From positions 3,264,501-3,328,500 of the forward strand of contig NC_092323.1 of NCBI RefSeq assembly GCF_036785885.1: a DNA stretch of 64,000 nt, given 5' to 3'. Each line of letters starts with the position of its first letter. The first letter of the stretch is position 1. The notes under the pieces are model-generated. The model had not been told where the DNA came from. It ran no database searches and was given only the letters and a program-made list of their open reading frames with translations. This DNA comes from Coffea arabica. Taxonomy: Eukaryota; Streptophyta; Magnoliopsida; Gentianales; Rubiaceae. The position numbers and the translations under genes were made by a program. Below, piece by piece: positions 22,565 through 32,777 of the stretch.

Positions 22565-23541
22565 CAAATTGATGCATACAGCCTCTGGTTTTCAATCAAA
22601 AAACTTGTTCAAGCTGCAATTGGAAGCTAATACATGTCTACACGGACTTCATAGACAGATTAATTCAGCATTTAGTTAGCTGTTTTTGTCATGACTCACC
22701 AATCAGATTTTGAATATCTTGATTTTTGGATCCCAAACATGCCATGAAGGTAAGATTCTCTCTTACAGCAGGACAATCCAGGCTACACACGCTTTTACAT
22801 TGCACTTGAAACTGAAGCTCAAATAATAATATAGTTGATTGACCAAATAATCTTCATTTGTTGTTACGTCAAACTTCTTCCCTATGGAGCGATCATTGAA
22901 AACAAAAAAAAGAATGAAGAGGATTCAGGATAACAGTATGACAAGTAAATACCAGAGTAATGGTGTTTCTTTTTCACCAACAAGGAATCATTGAATCCCG
23001 CCCCCCACCCCCACACCCACACACACAAAAACACCACCCACAAAAACAAAAAAATGAAGAAGATTCTGGATGACAGTATGACAAGTAAATACCAGAGTAA
23101 TGGTATTTTTTTTCATCAAGAAGGGCTTTACCTGGGTATCATGAACTTTACTTTTCAATTCCTGGGCAAAAGTTCATGGATCTGTAACTATCTAATACAC
23201 AAGCGAACGATAAGAGCAACATAAGCAAATTAGCAATACATACATAAATAGAGAGACTGATATGATTTAAGTTCTACCAAAGACAAAAGTACCTTAAAAA
23301 AACCATCTACTGAAACAGAAACCTAGGAGAGTTCTCCTCCACACGGACACGAGCCAATACTAAATGTGACTGTTTCTTTCTTTTTTAACTACTTTTATTC
23401 CTTACATCTCCAAACTTTGTCTATCATCAGGAACCCACTACCCTAAAGATTAACAAGGCCAGTGAAGTGGCCATTTCAATGAGAGTAGAGTTGCATACAT
23501 GGTTATTGGACCAACATCTGGAAGAAAGCATTCACGCACTC
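22565..23541. other. region between convergent PPR and ARIADNE genes
   Basis: The two genes face each other, so this holds both 3' ends. It contains a pair of direct repeats (22901-22986 and 23043-23124) and a C/A-rich stretch near 22998-23040. No gene is supported. Confidence 0.55.
22901..23124. repeat. two direct repeats of about 80 bases
   Basis: Copies at about 22901-22986 and 23043-23124 share AGTATGACAAGTAAATACCA and the surrounding sequence with roughly 85 percent identity by eye; the offset is about 140 bases. The spacer is the CA-rich stretch. This looks like a local duplication. Confidence 0.75.
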
Positions 23542-25269
23542 TCAACTGCCTGAATTTCGCACCTTCTGCTTCCCCGACCTGTCATGTTTTGTCCCTTCCT
23601 TGCGCTTCCCGTTCCCTTTCTGTTTACTGCTCCCAGCTGCACCTTTTGAGCTTGTCTTGCTACAAGTTCCTACTGAATCCACATCAGCGAGGCCATTCTC
23701 TAATGCTCTAACCAAGTTCTCAAAGTAATTTCTTGTCACAGCCGTCAAACCTGTTAACTTTGTACGAAAATCATTGAAATCATCAGAAGGTTTTTCTGCT
23801 TTGAGGTAAGTCTCCAATTCCTTCTCTGCACACTGATGAAGCCTTTCCAAGCCAACCTCTGCCTCACCTTGCAAGTACTCAAAAAACCGCCTTTTGGTGT
23901 CCAAATTCTCGGGTAGGTAGTATCCATAAGCATATGTCCACTTTAGCACTCTCCTACATTCCACTATCTGAAGCCAAGCATCAGTAATGAACTTCAACTG
24001 CGTCTCAGGTTGGCACTGTATTTCACTTAGCCTCACAAGATGGTTAGTTTGCATTTGGTGCAAATCTGTTAAAGCTTTTAGCCTTGACTTTTGGTTGGCA
24101 GCCCACCGCTCGTAATAATGTGTATATCTCTCCAAAGATTTCCTGGCCATTTCCCTCCTCCTTTCAGTCTCATCAACTGCTCCTTCTTTCTTGGTCACGC
24201 TGAAACCGTTACAAGCATAGCCACCTGTTCCCCTACCATGTTCTCTCCATGAACCGAGACACAGCCAGCAAAACTCAAACCCACAAGGCGACCTGCAAGT
24301 CATATGCATACAGCCATGGTTCTTCTCAATTGGTCTCTTGCATTTTGGACAAGGCTTGGTGTAAGCCAAAATCCAGTTAGTGTTCTCGGACTCTGCATTG
24401 TTTTTCAAGATCCACTTGGCCACAGTCTCACAATCCACGGGGCGATGGGCATCCTCAGTACAATTCCAACAAAATCCGTACGAGCAATTGCAAGTAACAT
24501 CATGGTTGCCACTCCCAACCACAAATTCAACCGCACACTCACACTCTGGACCAGGACACCACTTAATTTTCCTATTATCCTCTATGTAAGATCGAACAAG
24601 GTACCTGCGGTACTTCTCCTTAAATTCACGGGTAACCAAATCATCAATCATATTTTGACCTACAGCTGCATTGCAAGAAGGGTCAGGACACCTTAAAGTC
24701 ACGCAACCAGGGCCATCGTTAATGGCGTTATTTATATACCCTTGCCAACATGCACGACAGAAAGGATGCCCACATGCAGCAGCTCTGATCTCACAGAACG
24801 AATAGCTATCAAAACAAATCCCACAGGTTACCTCCTCATCGGCTGAAAATTGAACGATCGGCTCCTCCAACAAGCCAACAGCCTTGCGGACCCTTTCTTC
24901 GTCTGAGAACCACTCTTCGTGCACAGTGCTCACACTCCAATTATAACGGCGTAGCAGTAGGCTTGCTACTTCTCTGGATACAGAGAGAACAGTGGATACC
25001 TTAGTGATGTCATCCTCTTGACGACATCGTATGTCTTCCTCCTTCAAGATGGTATAATTCTTCTGGCTTTGCGGACTGTGTAGGAGATCATCGGAGTCGT
25101 TACTGATGAAGTCGTAATCCGGTGCCGAATCAGAGTTGAACCCGCAGTCTTCGTCACTGTCCATGGACGACATGGGGGTGTCGCTGTTGCCGCCACCGTA
25201 AAAGTCATCATCATCATCCCCTGAATCCACATCGATCACGTCGTGCCAATCGCCTTCCAGATACCCCAT
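23542..25269 (-). CDS. ARI8-like: ARIADNE RBR-type E3 ubiquitin ligase (ARI7/ARI8-like), intronless
   Basis: Complete 575-residue RING-between-RING E3 ligase. RBR ligases take ubiquitin from an E2 onto a cysteine of RING2 and then pass it to the substrate. An acidic N-terminus (residues 10-60) and [20 protein letters not shown] (68-87) precede RING1 at about 149-199 ([20 protein letters not shown]). IBR is at about 220-280 (YGFCWNC) and RING2 at 307-354 ([19 protein letters not shown]), with the expected catalytic Cys at 320. A C-terminal Ariadne helical domain ([50 protein letters not shown]) and a Lys/Ser-rich tail follow. Length and domain order match ARI7/ARI8. The whole protein is in one exon, whereas ARI7/ARI8 in Arabidopsis are, to my knowledge, split into about 15 exons; this suggests an old retrocopy that stayed intact. 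All zinc ligands visible are present, so it should be active. Confidence 0.95.
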   Translation of the reverse strand: MGYLEGDWHDVIDVDSGDDDDDFYGGGNSDTPMSSMDSDEDCGFNSDSAPDYDFISNDSDDLLHSPQSQKNYTILKEEDIRCRQEDDITKVSTVLSVSREVASLLLRRYNWSVSTVHEEWFSDEERVRKAVGLLEEPIVQFSADEEVTCGICFDSYSFCEIRAAACGHPFCRACWQGYINNAINDGPGCVTLRCPDPSCNAAVGQNMIDDLVTREFKEKYRRYLVRSYIEDNRKIKWCPGPECECAVEFVVGSGNHDVTCNCSYGFCWNCTEDAHRPVDCETVAKWILKNNAESENTNWILAYTKPCPKCKRPIEKNHGCMHMTCRSPCGFEFCWLCLGSWREHGRGTGGYACNGFSVTKKEGAVDETERRREMARKSLERYTHYYERWAANQKSRLKALTDLHQMQTNHLVRLSEIQCQPETQLKFITDAWLQIVECRRVLKWTYAYGYYLPENLDTKRRFFEYLQGEAEVGLERLHQCAEKELETYLKAEKPSDDFNDFRTKLTGLTAVTRNYFENLVRALENGLADVDSVGTCSKTSSKGAAGSSKQKGNGKRKEGTKHDRSGKQKVRNSGS

Positions 25270-25398
25270 AATTCACCGAATTTTGGACCTATAAATTATT
25301 AATAATTCACCTAGCAATTGAAGAGCAAAACATCAACTTCAAAAACCGCAAAATTAAAGGACAACGAAAGATGAATAGATAAAGGAAAACCCCTAGTA

Positions 25399-25407
25399 AA
25401 ACCCTAG
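25399..25407. promoter_or_regulatory. telo-box upstream of the ARIADNE gene
   Basis: AAACCCTAG lies about 130 bases upstream of the minus-strand start codon. This motif is common in promoters of plant housekeeping and translation genes and is bound by TRB-type factors. A weaker related copy (AAACCCCTAG) is just before it at about 25387-25396. Confidence 0.4.
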
Positions 25408-26026
25408 CATTGGGGTCTGAAGATCGGAGCAGGGGGTGCTTGCGGACGATGATGGGTAATTAGGTCAGGGTACAAGGAGATCATCGTCACTTCAGCAGAA
25501 ATACACATGGGAAACGTCGTAATCAAGTTGAAAGAAGGTGTTTTTGTTTTCGTTTTTTTGGGGAGGAGGGCGGGGGCAGGGAGGTCTCTGTGTCTCTGTG
25601 TGTGTGTGCGTGGATACTATGTTGGAAGGTGCAACCGTGACGGAGTGGGCATCTGTGAGGGTGGCACTAGCTGTTACTACTTTTTTCCGCGAAATTATAC
25701 CAAAAGCTTGGTACAAATTCTTGTTGGTTTTCATTCGCTTTTCTTTGTTTGGACCCGGACAAAGTAGGTTTCCAGATTTCTAATTTGATACTTAAAATAC
25801 CTTTTGTCCAAAAAAACAATAATATAATTGCCACACTACTATTTTCAATTAACAACTATTGGGGTTGTGCTCTTTTTAATATTTTCAGGAATTGAGAACT
25901 TGGGAGTTCATTGAAATTTTGGAATGAAAAGGGATTTTAAAACAATTTGTTTAAGTTGCTTTTTAGCGTAAAAAAGTAGTATAGTAGCATGGCACAAGTG
26001 CTGCCATCCGTCAAAAAATTGTTCAT

Positions 26027-26793
26027 CTCAAAAACTTTCTCTTAAAGTTTGGTTAAAGTTGCAATTAACCTCTTTATATTCATTTCTTTTCACTTTACTC
26101 CCTAGTTCAATCCAATTAATCAAGTTAACTATCAAAATATTTGAGTTGACAAAAATGCCTTTCTACATTATTCATAAGGAAAGGTCATCACAATATTCTT
26201 AGATGTTCAAATCATATGGTTTGATTTTTGTCATCGAATAATTATTTATTTGATAAAATAAATTGAAAACCAATATTACTTTTTTTTTTTTTTGACAGAA
26301 TCACCATGCATGTAATTACGTCAAGTTAGTAGATCCTAAACTTTGAGAAAAATATTGAGAAGTATGTGCTATATTGAATCAAGGGTTGTGGAAAAAAAAA
26401 AGTAAATTTTACACCATATCACATATTTCTTTTGCCTGATTGCCATATAGCACATATTTCTATTCCTTTTATTACAAAGTTTAGGGTTTACCCACTTTAA
26501 ATAATTACAAGCATGACAATTATATGCAGAAAAAGAATACTAATATTTCCATTTATTTTATCCAAAACTTAAAAACAACAAATATTCTATGGTAAAAAGC
26601 ATATATTGTAATTTGAACATCTAAAGAATCTTGTCAGAGTTTCTCTTATAAACTATGCACAAGAGTGTTTTTGTTCAACTCAAATATTTTAATAGTTAAT
26701 GAGTTGGATAAAATAAAAGGTAATAAAAGTGAGAAGAAATAAATATTGGGGGGTAAACTATAATTTTGACCAAACATTTAGGGGAGTTTTTAT
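26027..26793. mobile_element. long-arm foldback element, about 770 bp
   Basis: The left arm (about 26027-26220) and the complement of the right arm (about 26600-26793) can be followed for some 190 bases. Shared stretches include AATATTTGAGTTGA, AAGTTTGG/AATGTTTGG and TTAGATGTTCAAAT. The middle is AT-rich without coding capacity. No target duplication is clear at the ends. It is a decayed non-autonomous DNA element. Confidence 0.6.
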
Positions 26794-27129
26794 AATTAAC
26801 TCTTGACTTTTTTTTTCCTGTTTAAGAGTAAAGTAGTATAGTACAAATCTGTCATCTTTCTTAAAACTTGAATTGTGGGGCTTAGCCGTAAAAAAAAAAT
26901 GCTTCTTTATATTACCCTTTTCAAATGTTACTGTGTATTATGGTTTCCAAGAAAAGTTTGTATGAAATTAAGATAATTAGTGTAGTACAGTGTTATATGA
27001 GTGAACAAATTCACTTGCATAGCTTTAACAAAACCAATATACACCAACGTTCAAATGTATAAATTGGCAAGCAACGGATAAGCAAAGGAGAGCTTCAGTT
27101 GCGTTTCTTCCTTCATATCTCCTTTAGCC

Positions 27130-27481
27130 CATACCAATAGTGTTTTGAAAAACTGGATTAGATTGGTCAGTCGATCAATTGAACCGCGAATCGAATGTCT
27201 TCAGCTTGGCTCAATGAATAATTTAAAGAATCAATTGAATCGGTCAATTTTGGTTAAGAATCGATTGAACTGGTGTAGCTGAAAAAAATCGAGAGGTTCA
27301 ATTGATTTGTTATTAAATTTTTATTTTTTAAAATAAATAATTTAGTTTTACTCAAAATTTTTATTACTAAATAAATAAAAAATTATTAAACATTTAAACC
27401 AAAATTGAACCGATCAAACCGTGAATCAAAAGGTATTTTGGCTTATTTTTCGGTCCAAAATTAAAAACATTGCATACCAAT
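27130..27481. mobile_element. non-autonomous DNA transposon with 8-9 bp target duplication
   Basis: The element at 27139-27472 is flanked by CATACCAAT on both sides (27130-27138, 27473-27481). Terminal inverted repeats are imperfect: AGTGTTTTGAAAAACTGGA at the left against CAATGTTTTTAATTTTGGA read inward from the right. The inside is rich in GGTCAGTCGATCAATTGAAC-like words. The duplication length fits hAT (8) or Mutator (9) superfamilies; no transposase is encoded. Confidence 0.7.
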
Positions 27482-27589
27482 CGCAACTAGGATAATAGGG
27501 TGCCTATTTGTCTTATATTTTTGGTTTAATTGGAGCCGCAATCAAACTAAACAAAGCATCTTTAATAAAGCTATAGCAAAATTTTTTAA

Positions 27590-28430
27590 TAAAGCAATAG
27601 GATTACTAGTTACGGTCCCCTTTGTTTTAAGTCAAATATTTTTTTGTCTGCAATGACAATTATCTAACCTATCCTATTATGTGGAGAAGTTTAATGAAGC
27701 TTGTATGAGTTTTTTTTTTTTGAGTCAAATACTTTTTTTTTTTTTTATAACAACAACTATCTAACATATTCCTATTATGTGGGAGGAATCTAAGGAGATT
27801 TGAACGAGGATTGATGGGTGAAACACCAGACCAGAAGAATAAGAGGTATTTGTTGAGGGAATCTAAGAAGGTTTGTATGAGGGGTTGAGGGGTGAAATAC
27901 CAAATCAGACAAGAAAATGATACTTTATAACTATCTAACTTATTCCTATTCTATGGATGAGTTTAAAAGGGCAACTTGTTGAGGAAATCTAAAGAGGTTT
28001 GTATAAGAGTTGAAGGGTGAAACATTAGACCAAGATGTACTTTACAATTATCTAACCTATTTCTATGTTATGAAGGAGTTTAAAAAGGCTTGTATGAGAG
28101 TTGAGGGGCCAGACACCAGACCAAACAAGAACAAATGTACTTTGTAACTATCTAACCAATTCTTATTTTATGGATAACAAGATTTACTTTGTAACTATCT
28201 AACCTATTGTTATTTTATGGATGAGTCTAAAATTGCAAATATTTAACCTACTACTACCTTATGCAGGGGTCTAAAAAGGCTACTTATTTGGGGAGTTTAA
28301 GCAGGTTTGTATAAGGGTTGAAGGGAGAAACGTAGATCAGATTAGAATAACTGTATGGAGGAGTCTAAAAAGATTTGTACGAGGGCTGAGGGGTGAAACA
28401 CCGTATAAGAACTGTACTTTTTGTGTGATG
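27590..28430. repeat. degenerate tandem repeat array
   Basis: About 0.84 kb made of diverged units that each contain, in order, a form of TAACTATCTAACCTATTCCT, TATTTTATGGATGAGT(C/T)TAA, GGTTTGTATGAGGGTTGAGG and GGTGAAACACCAGACC. Seven or eight partial units can be followed; lengths vary from about 60 to 150 bases because blocks are lost or repeated. No frame runs through it. Confidence 0.75.
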
Positions 28431-28765
28431 TATTAGACAGCATTTGAACATTCGACTTAATACATAGGAGAGTTTTGAAGGGGTTCTTCCTTGCCATTGG
28501 ACGAAGGCAAATGGTTTTTTGGAGTCAAATACTAGTTGCCGTGAATCACAGAAGGTAGAAGAAATTCCGACCCTGTGAGGACAAGCTTGTCAATCCAGAA
28601 GTTTTCTTCTGGTGGTAAAAACTGGTAACAAGTATCAGGGGATTATATAACTATATTTTGGCTCCCTGTCTCTTCGTTCCCCACCTTGAGTTTGTGAGCG
28701 ACGGGGTAGTCGCCGGGAAGCACCCAAAGACCATCTCGAGGTTTGAAGAGCAAGGACCAAGAAAC

Positions 28766-31700
28766 ATGAGCCTAACCTTCCCGCGGGTTCTTCATGCTCC
28801 TGGTCTCCTTTACCGTAGTTTGACTTGCACCAATCACACAGGTTATCTACTTTTCTTGCCCCGGACGAGAAGATTTTGTGCAATTACCATCTCATCAGTT
28901 TCCAAGGTTTGTGCTGCTTCCACACATTCATACTCAGTTTCAGCAATTTAACCAATATTAGATGTGGTTTTCTTCATCGTTCTCCCTTAAAAATGTGATC
29001 TTATTGTCTTTGCAGTCAAGTGAAGAGCTAATGGTGGTGGTGGGAGGTGGAGCTGCTGGAATATATGGTGCAATCAGGGCAAAAACTCTGGCCCCCAATC
29101 TTAAAGTAGTTGTTGTCGAAAAGGGAAAAGCTTTATCCAAGGTTTACTCTTTGTTTGTTTCTTTGCCATTTGGAAATTTTTTTGTTGGTTTGGATGTATT
29201 AGTGCATTACCCAGTTTTAAGTGATGACTCCAATGTCTTGGCAGGTTAAGATTTCTGGAGGTGGTCGCTGCAATGTGACTAACGGTCATGGCGTTGACAA
29301 TATGGTAGGTTTTTTCATTTATAACGCTAATTGAGTGATGTATACTGGTCTAGCTGGGAGTAAATTGTTCCGTGGTACGGGTTTATTGGAGGAAATATTT
29401 TTTTTGACGTAAGGATGTTAGCCTAGGCCCTTTTAACTTCTGAATTGGAAAAATTGTGATGAATTCACCAAACTGAAAACTTTGGAGTGGACATCATGTA
29501 ATGACCCCTTTCATGTGATCTTCAAGAGTATGAACGGGATAGGATTTTAGATTCTCTGGTAATTTTTTTTGTTATGTGCTTCTGAATGAGCTAAGAGTTC
29601 ACTATTTGACTGAAGTTTGTGGTCTTTAGATTAATGTTACTGATATATGGTGCATGGACCCAGTAGATTTTGGCAGAACACTACCCCAGGGGACACAAGG
29701 AACTGCGAGGGTCTTTTTTCAAGATGCATAGCCCAATGGACACTATGACTTGGTTTTCTGATCATGGGGTAGAGCTTAAGGTAATACCACAAGCTGCTAG
29801 GCTGCTTTTCTTTTACCTTTTGCAAATATCCTTCGTATTCACTATTAAGTTTGACCATTATGCCTCAGACTGAAGATGATGGAAGGGTTTTTCCTGTCAG
29901 TAACAGTTCATCTTCTGTAATTGATTGCCTCTTGTCTGAAGCCAAGAGCAGAGGAGGTAGGTTGACTCAACAGTGCAGTTCATTTTTGAAAATATTTGGC
30001 ATTATAAAAATTTATATATCTTATTGATAAGCTTGGGAAGAAAATTATTGGTTTTTCATATCTTCTGTTTAGCTATTTCTGATGACTTTTTGTTTGATTT
30101 GGACGAACTTACCTTGTACTTGATAGCTGAATGTATATACACTTTACCATGTAAAACATGTGAGGACAGTTTGTAAAGGAATTGATGTGGTTATCTTAGA
30201 ACTCAGAATTGTTGTCTTAGTTAAACTTAAGAGTCTTATTGGAGAGTGCCATGCTCACCTTACATTTTACGAGCACATCAAGCTGATATGTGAGTTTCTC
30301 TAACAGTTATACTGCTGACTGGAAAGGTTGTGACAAGTGCTTCCAGTATTGCCAGAGGGAAATTCACTGTCAGGGTAGAGAAACAGACAGCTGATATTGT
30401 AGAGTATGTGGAAGCTGAGTATCTTCTAATTGCAAGTGGAAGCAGCCGGCAGGTCAAATCTTTTGGCTGATTCAGTTGTGTTACATCACATGGAATCCCA
30501 AGTTTTTTTTGTTGACGAGTACCTGTGATGATGGTCCAGGGTTATAGTCTTGCTGCTCAGCTTGGTCACACTATTGTGGAACCTGTACCGAGCCTATTCA
30601 CTTTCAAGATTGATGATGTCCAGCTAGCAGAGTTGTCTGGGGTGATTATCTGCTCATGCTTTTATACTTCAATTCTTTTCTCCCTCTAATTAGTGACTTT
30701 TGGCATATTGCGAGTCAGTAGATAAAAACTTTGTTGTTCATGCTCAGTGATTGTTACCTGAAGCAAATTAAGTATGACTCATAGAGGATAGACTTTTGAA
30801 GTATTGTGAATAAGCAATTGGAGAAAGAAAGGGTATTACACTGAGTGTTGCATGACAATGGTATCAGAGGAATAGTAATTTGTCACTGTCATAATCTGTC
30901 TTGTACTGATGTAAGCTCATAGCAGATTTATCTGCTTTCCAATAATGTTATTTTTAAATCTCTATAAATAAAGCATCTATTTTCTGTACTTTCCATGCTT
31001 AGGTTACATTCACCAAGGTAAAAGCTAAATTGAAACTAGATACCATGCAGAAGAATGTACCACAGCTTACACAGGCAAGCTCTTGCGGTTATTTTTATTT
31101 GTAGATAATGAATCTGCAAGCTAGCATATCAGTAATACTGGCATTTCTAGGTTGGACCAATGTTGGTAACGCATTGGGGGCTTAGTGGTCCAGTGATTCT
31201 TCGCCTATCTGCATGGGGAGCCCGTGATCTTTCCAGTTCAAATTATAAAGGTATTAAAATACTTAATTTTCTGTTACCGGTTTCAGATCTTAATATTTTC
31301 ATCTGTTTAGTGAAGTATCATACCCGTTCAGGCATCCTTGAAGTAGATTTTGCTCCTGATCTTCATGCTGAAGATGTAAAATCTGTTCTCAATCAACACA
31401 AGAATCAATTCCCAGTAATAATCTTTCTGACCCTACAACTGTTGCACAGACCCACACTACTCTTTCTTTTACTTTCTTTTCATTATAATGATTAATAATC
31501 TCAGCCTGTGTCTTTTGCTAAGACAATGTTGTATCCATTTCTGACTGCTATCACATTTGATGTTTAGTCCAAAAGAATATGAAATCTACATTGTGACTAA
31601 TCTGCTATTTCTTATGTGCCTCTACAGTTAAGATAAAAGTAAATATCTTAAGCATTTTTTTGCAACTTTTGGCAAGTTACTGCATGGCTGGTATGTTAGT

Positions 31701-32777
31701 TTTGTCCTCTTTTCCTTTTGTTTCTTTTCAGAAGCAAAAGTTGCTCAGTTCGTGGCCTTCTGAATTTGGCCTGGCAAAAAGATTCTGGAAATATATAATA
31801 GACCGTAAGGTTGAGTTATGATGCTGTTGGAAGATCAAGTTTTGGCTTCTGCGCTGCGAGTGAATATTATCTGATTGTCACAGAGTTCTGTTCTTGTATG
31901 TGAATTACGCAGGGTCTATCTGGAGATATCCTCTGGTCTTCAATCTCTCGCGGCTCATTAACATCAGTTGCTTTTCTCTTAAAACACTGTACCTTTAATG
32001 TCATAGGCAAGGTACCTTTCGGCCACTTACCTCTAAAAGATGTATTTTTTCATCAAATAATTTGTCAATGTGGAAGTTAAAAAGAATTATTTACTTATTG
32101 TGAAGGGTCAATTTAAGGATGAGTTTGTCACGGCTGGAGGAGTTCCGTTGTCTGAGGTGCTCTCTCTTTGTTGCATCTCCTTTCTTTTTGTTTTTATATG
32201 TGTGATGGGGATCCTCTGGGCCTTTGGTCATATGCTCTGTCTAAAAGTCACTGAGCATGTCTGGTCATTCGCAGAGTTCACATCCATTCCTTGCTGGGAA
32301 GATAGTTTCCTAGGTCTATTTCATTATTTGATGTCTTCTTGCAGATTTACCTGAATACAATGGAAAGCAGGATTCAGTCCAATCTGTTCTTTGCTGGGGA
32401 GGTATCTTCCTAGGTCTACTTGATGGGTGTAGATTTGTTTGTCTTTTGCTCTTTTGGAACATCACCTGAAAACTATGCTATTACATCTGAATTGATGTTG
32501 AAACTTTCTGTAGGTACTGAATGTTGATGGCGTTACTGGTGGTTTCAATTTCCAGGTAATTGAAAAATATGTTGAGAGCCATTCGTTGATTGTTTAACTG
32601 ATGTAGGGTAGACTGATGTGATGACAGCTTTGTAGATTTTCAAATGGTAGGATATATTGACAGGAATTTCATCAAAATTTTCAGAATGCCTGGTCTGGTG
32701 GATACATTGCGGGGACAAGTGTCGGTAACCTTGCTAATGGCAGTAACCCTAGATACAGAGAGGAGGATGTTGCGTAG
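28766..32777 (+). CDS. HI0933/BaiN-type FAD/NAD(P)-binding flavoprotein, predicted plastid, At5g39940-like
   Basis: Sixteen exons: 28766-28906, 29016-29141, 29245-29304, 29667-29780, 29869-29956, 30307-30452, 30540-30641, 31003-31074, 31151-31250, 31332-31414, 31732-31809, 31913-32011, 32106-32156, 32345-32401, 32514-32555, 32685-32777; 483 residues, frame kept throughout. The N-terminal 47 residues (MSLTFPRVLHAPGLLYRSLT) are hydroxylated/basic with no acidic residue, as in transit peptides. A Rossmann dinucleotide motif VVGGGAAGIYGA follows, then KISGGGRCNVTNG (the family's GGGRCN signature), YLLIASGSSRQGYSLAAQLG, THWGLSGPVILRLSAWGARD, FVTAGGVPLSEI, FFAGEVLNVDGVTGGFNFQN and AWSGGYIAG. These bind FAD; bacterial relatives include YhiN/HI0933 and BaiN, but the plant substrate is unknown. 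Intron 8 uses a GC donor (31075). The start is the first in-frame ATG and supplies the presequence. Confidence 0.93.
31075..31150 (+). other. GC-AG intron in the flavoprotein gene
   Basis: The exon ends CTTACACAG and the intron begins GCAAGC; it ends TTTCTAG before GTTGGACCAATG. Only this junction keeps the conserved TQVGPMLVTHWG reading. GC donors with a strong CAG/GCAAG context are a known minor class spliced by the major spliceosome. Confidence 0.85.

Larger units (their letters stand above)
25270..28765. other. 3.5 kb intergenic region with repeats
   Basis: Lies between divergent ARIADNE and flavoprotein genes. It holds a foldback element (26027-26793), a short-TIR element (27139-27472) and a degenerate tandem array (27590-28430), listed separately. 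The remaining DNA is AT-rich and shows no supported frame. Confidence 0.6.

Noticed and set aside
24304-24696. 130-codon plus-strand frame
   Set aside because: Antisense shadow of the ARIADNE RING domains.
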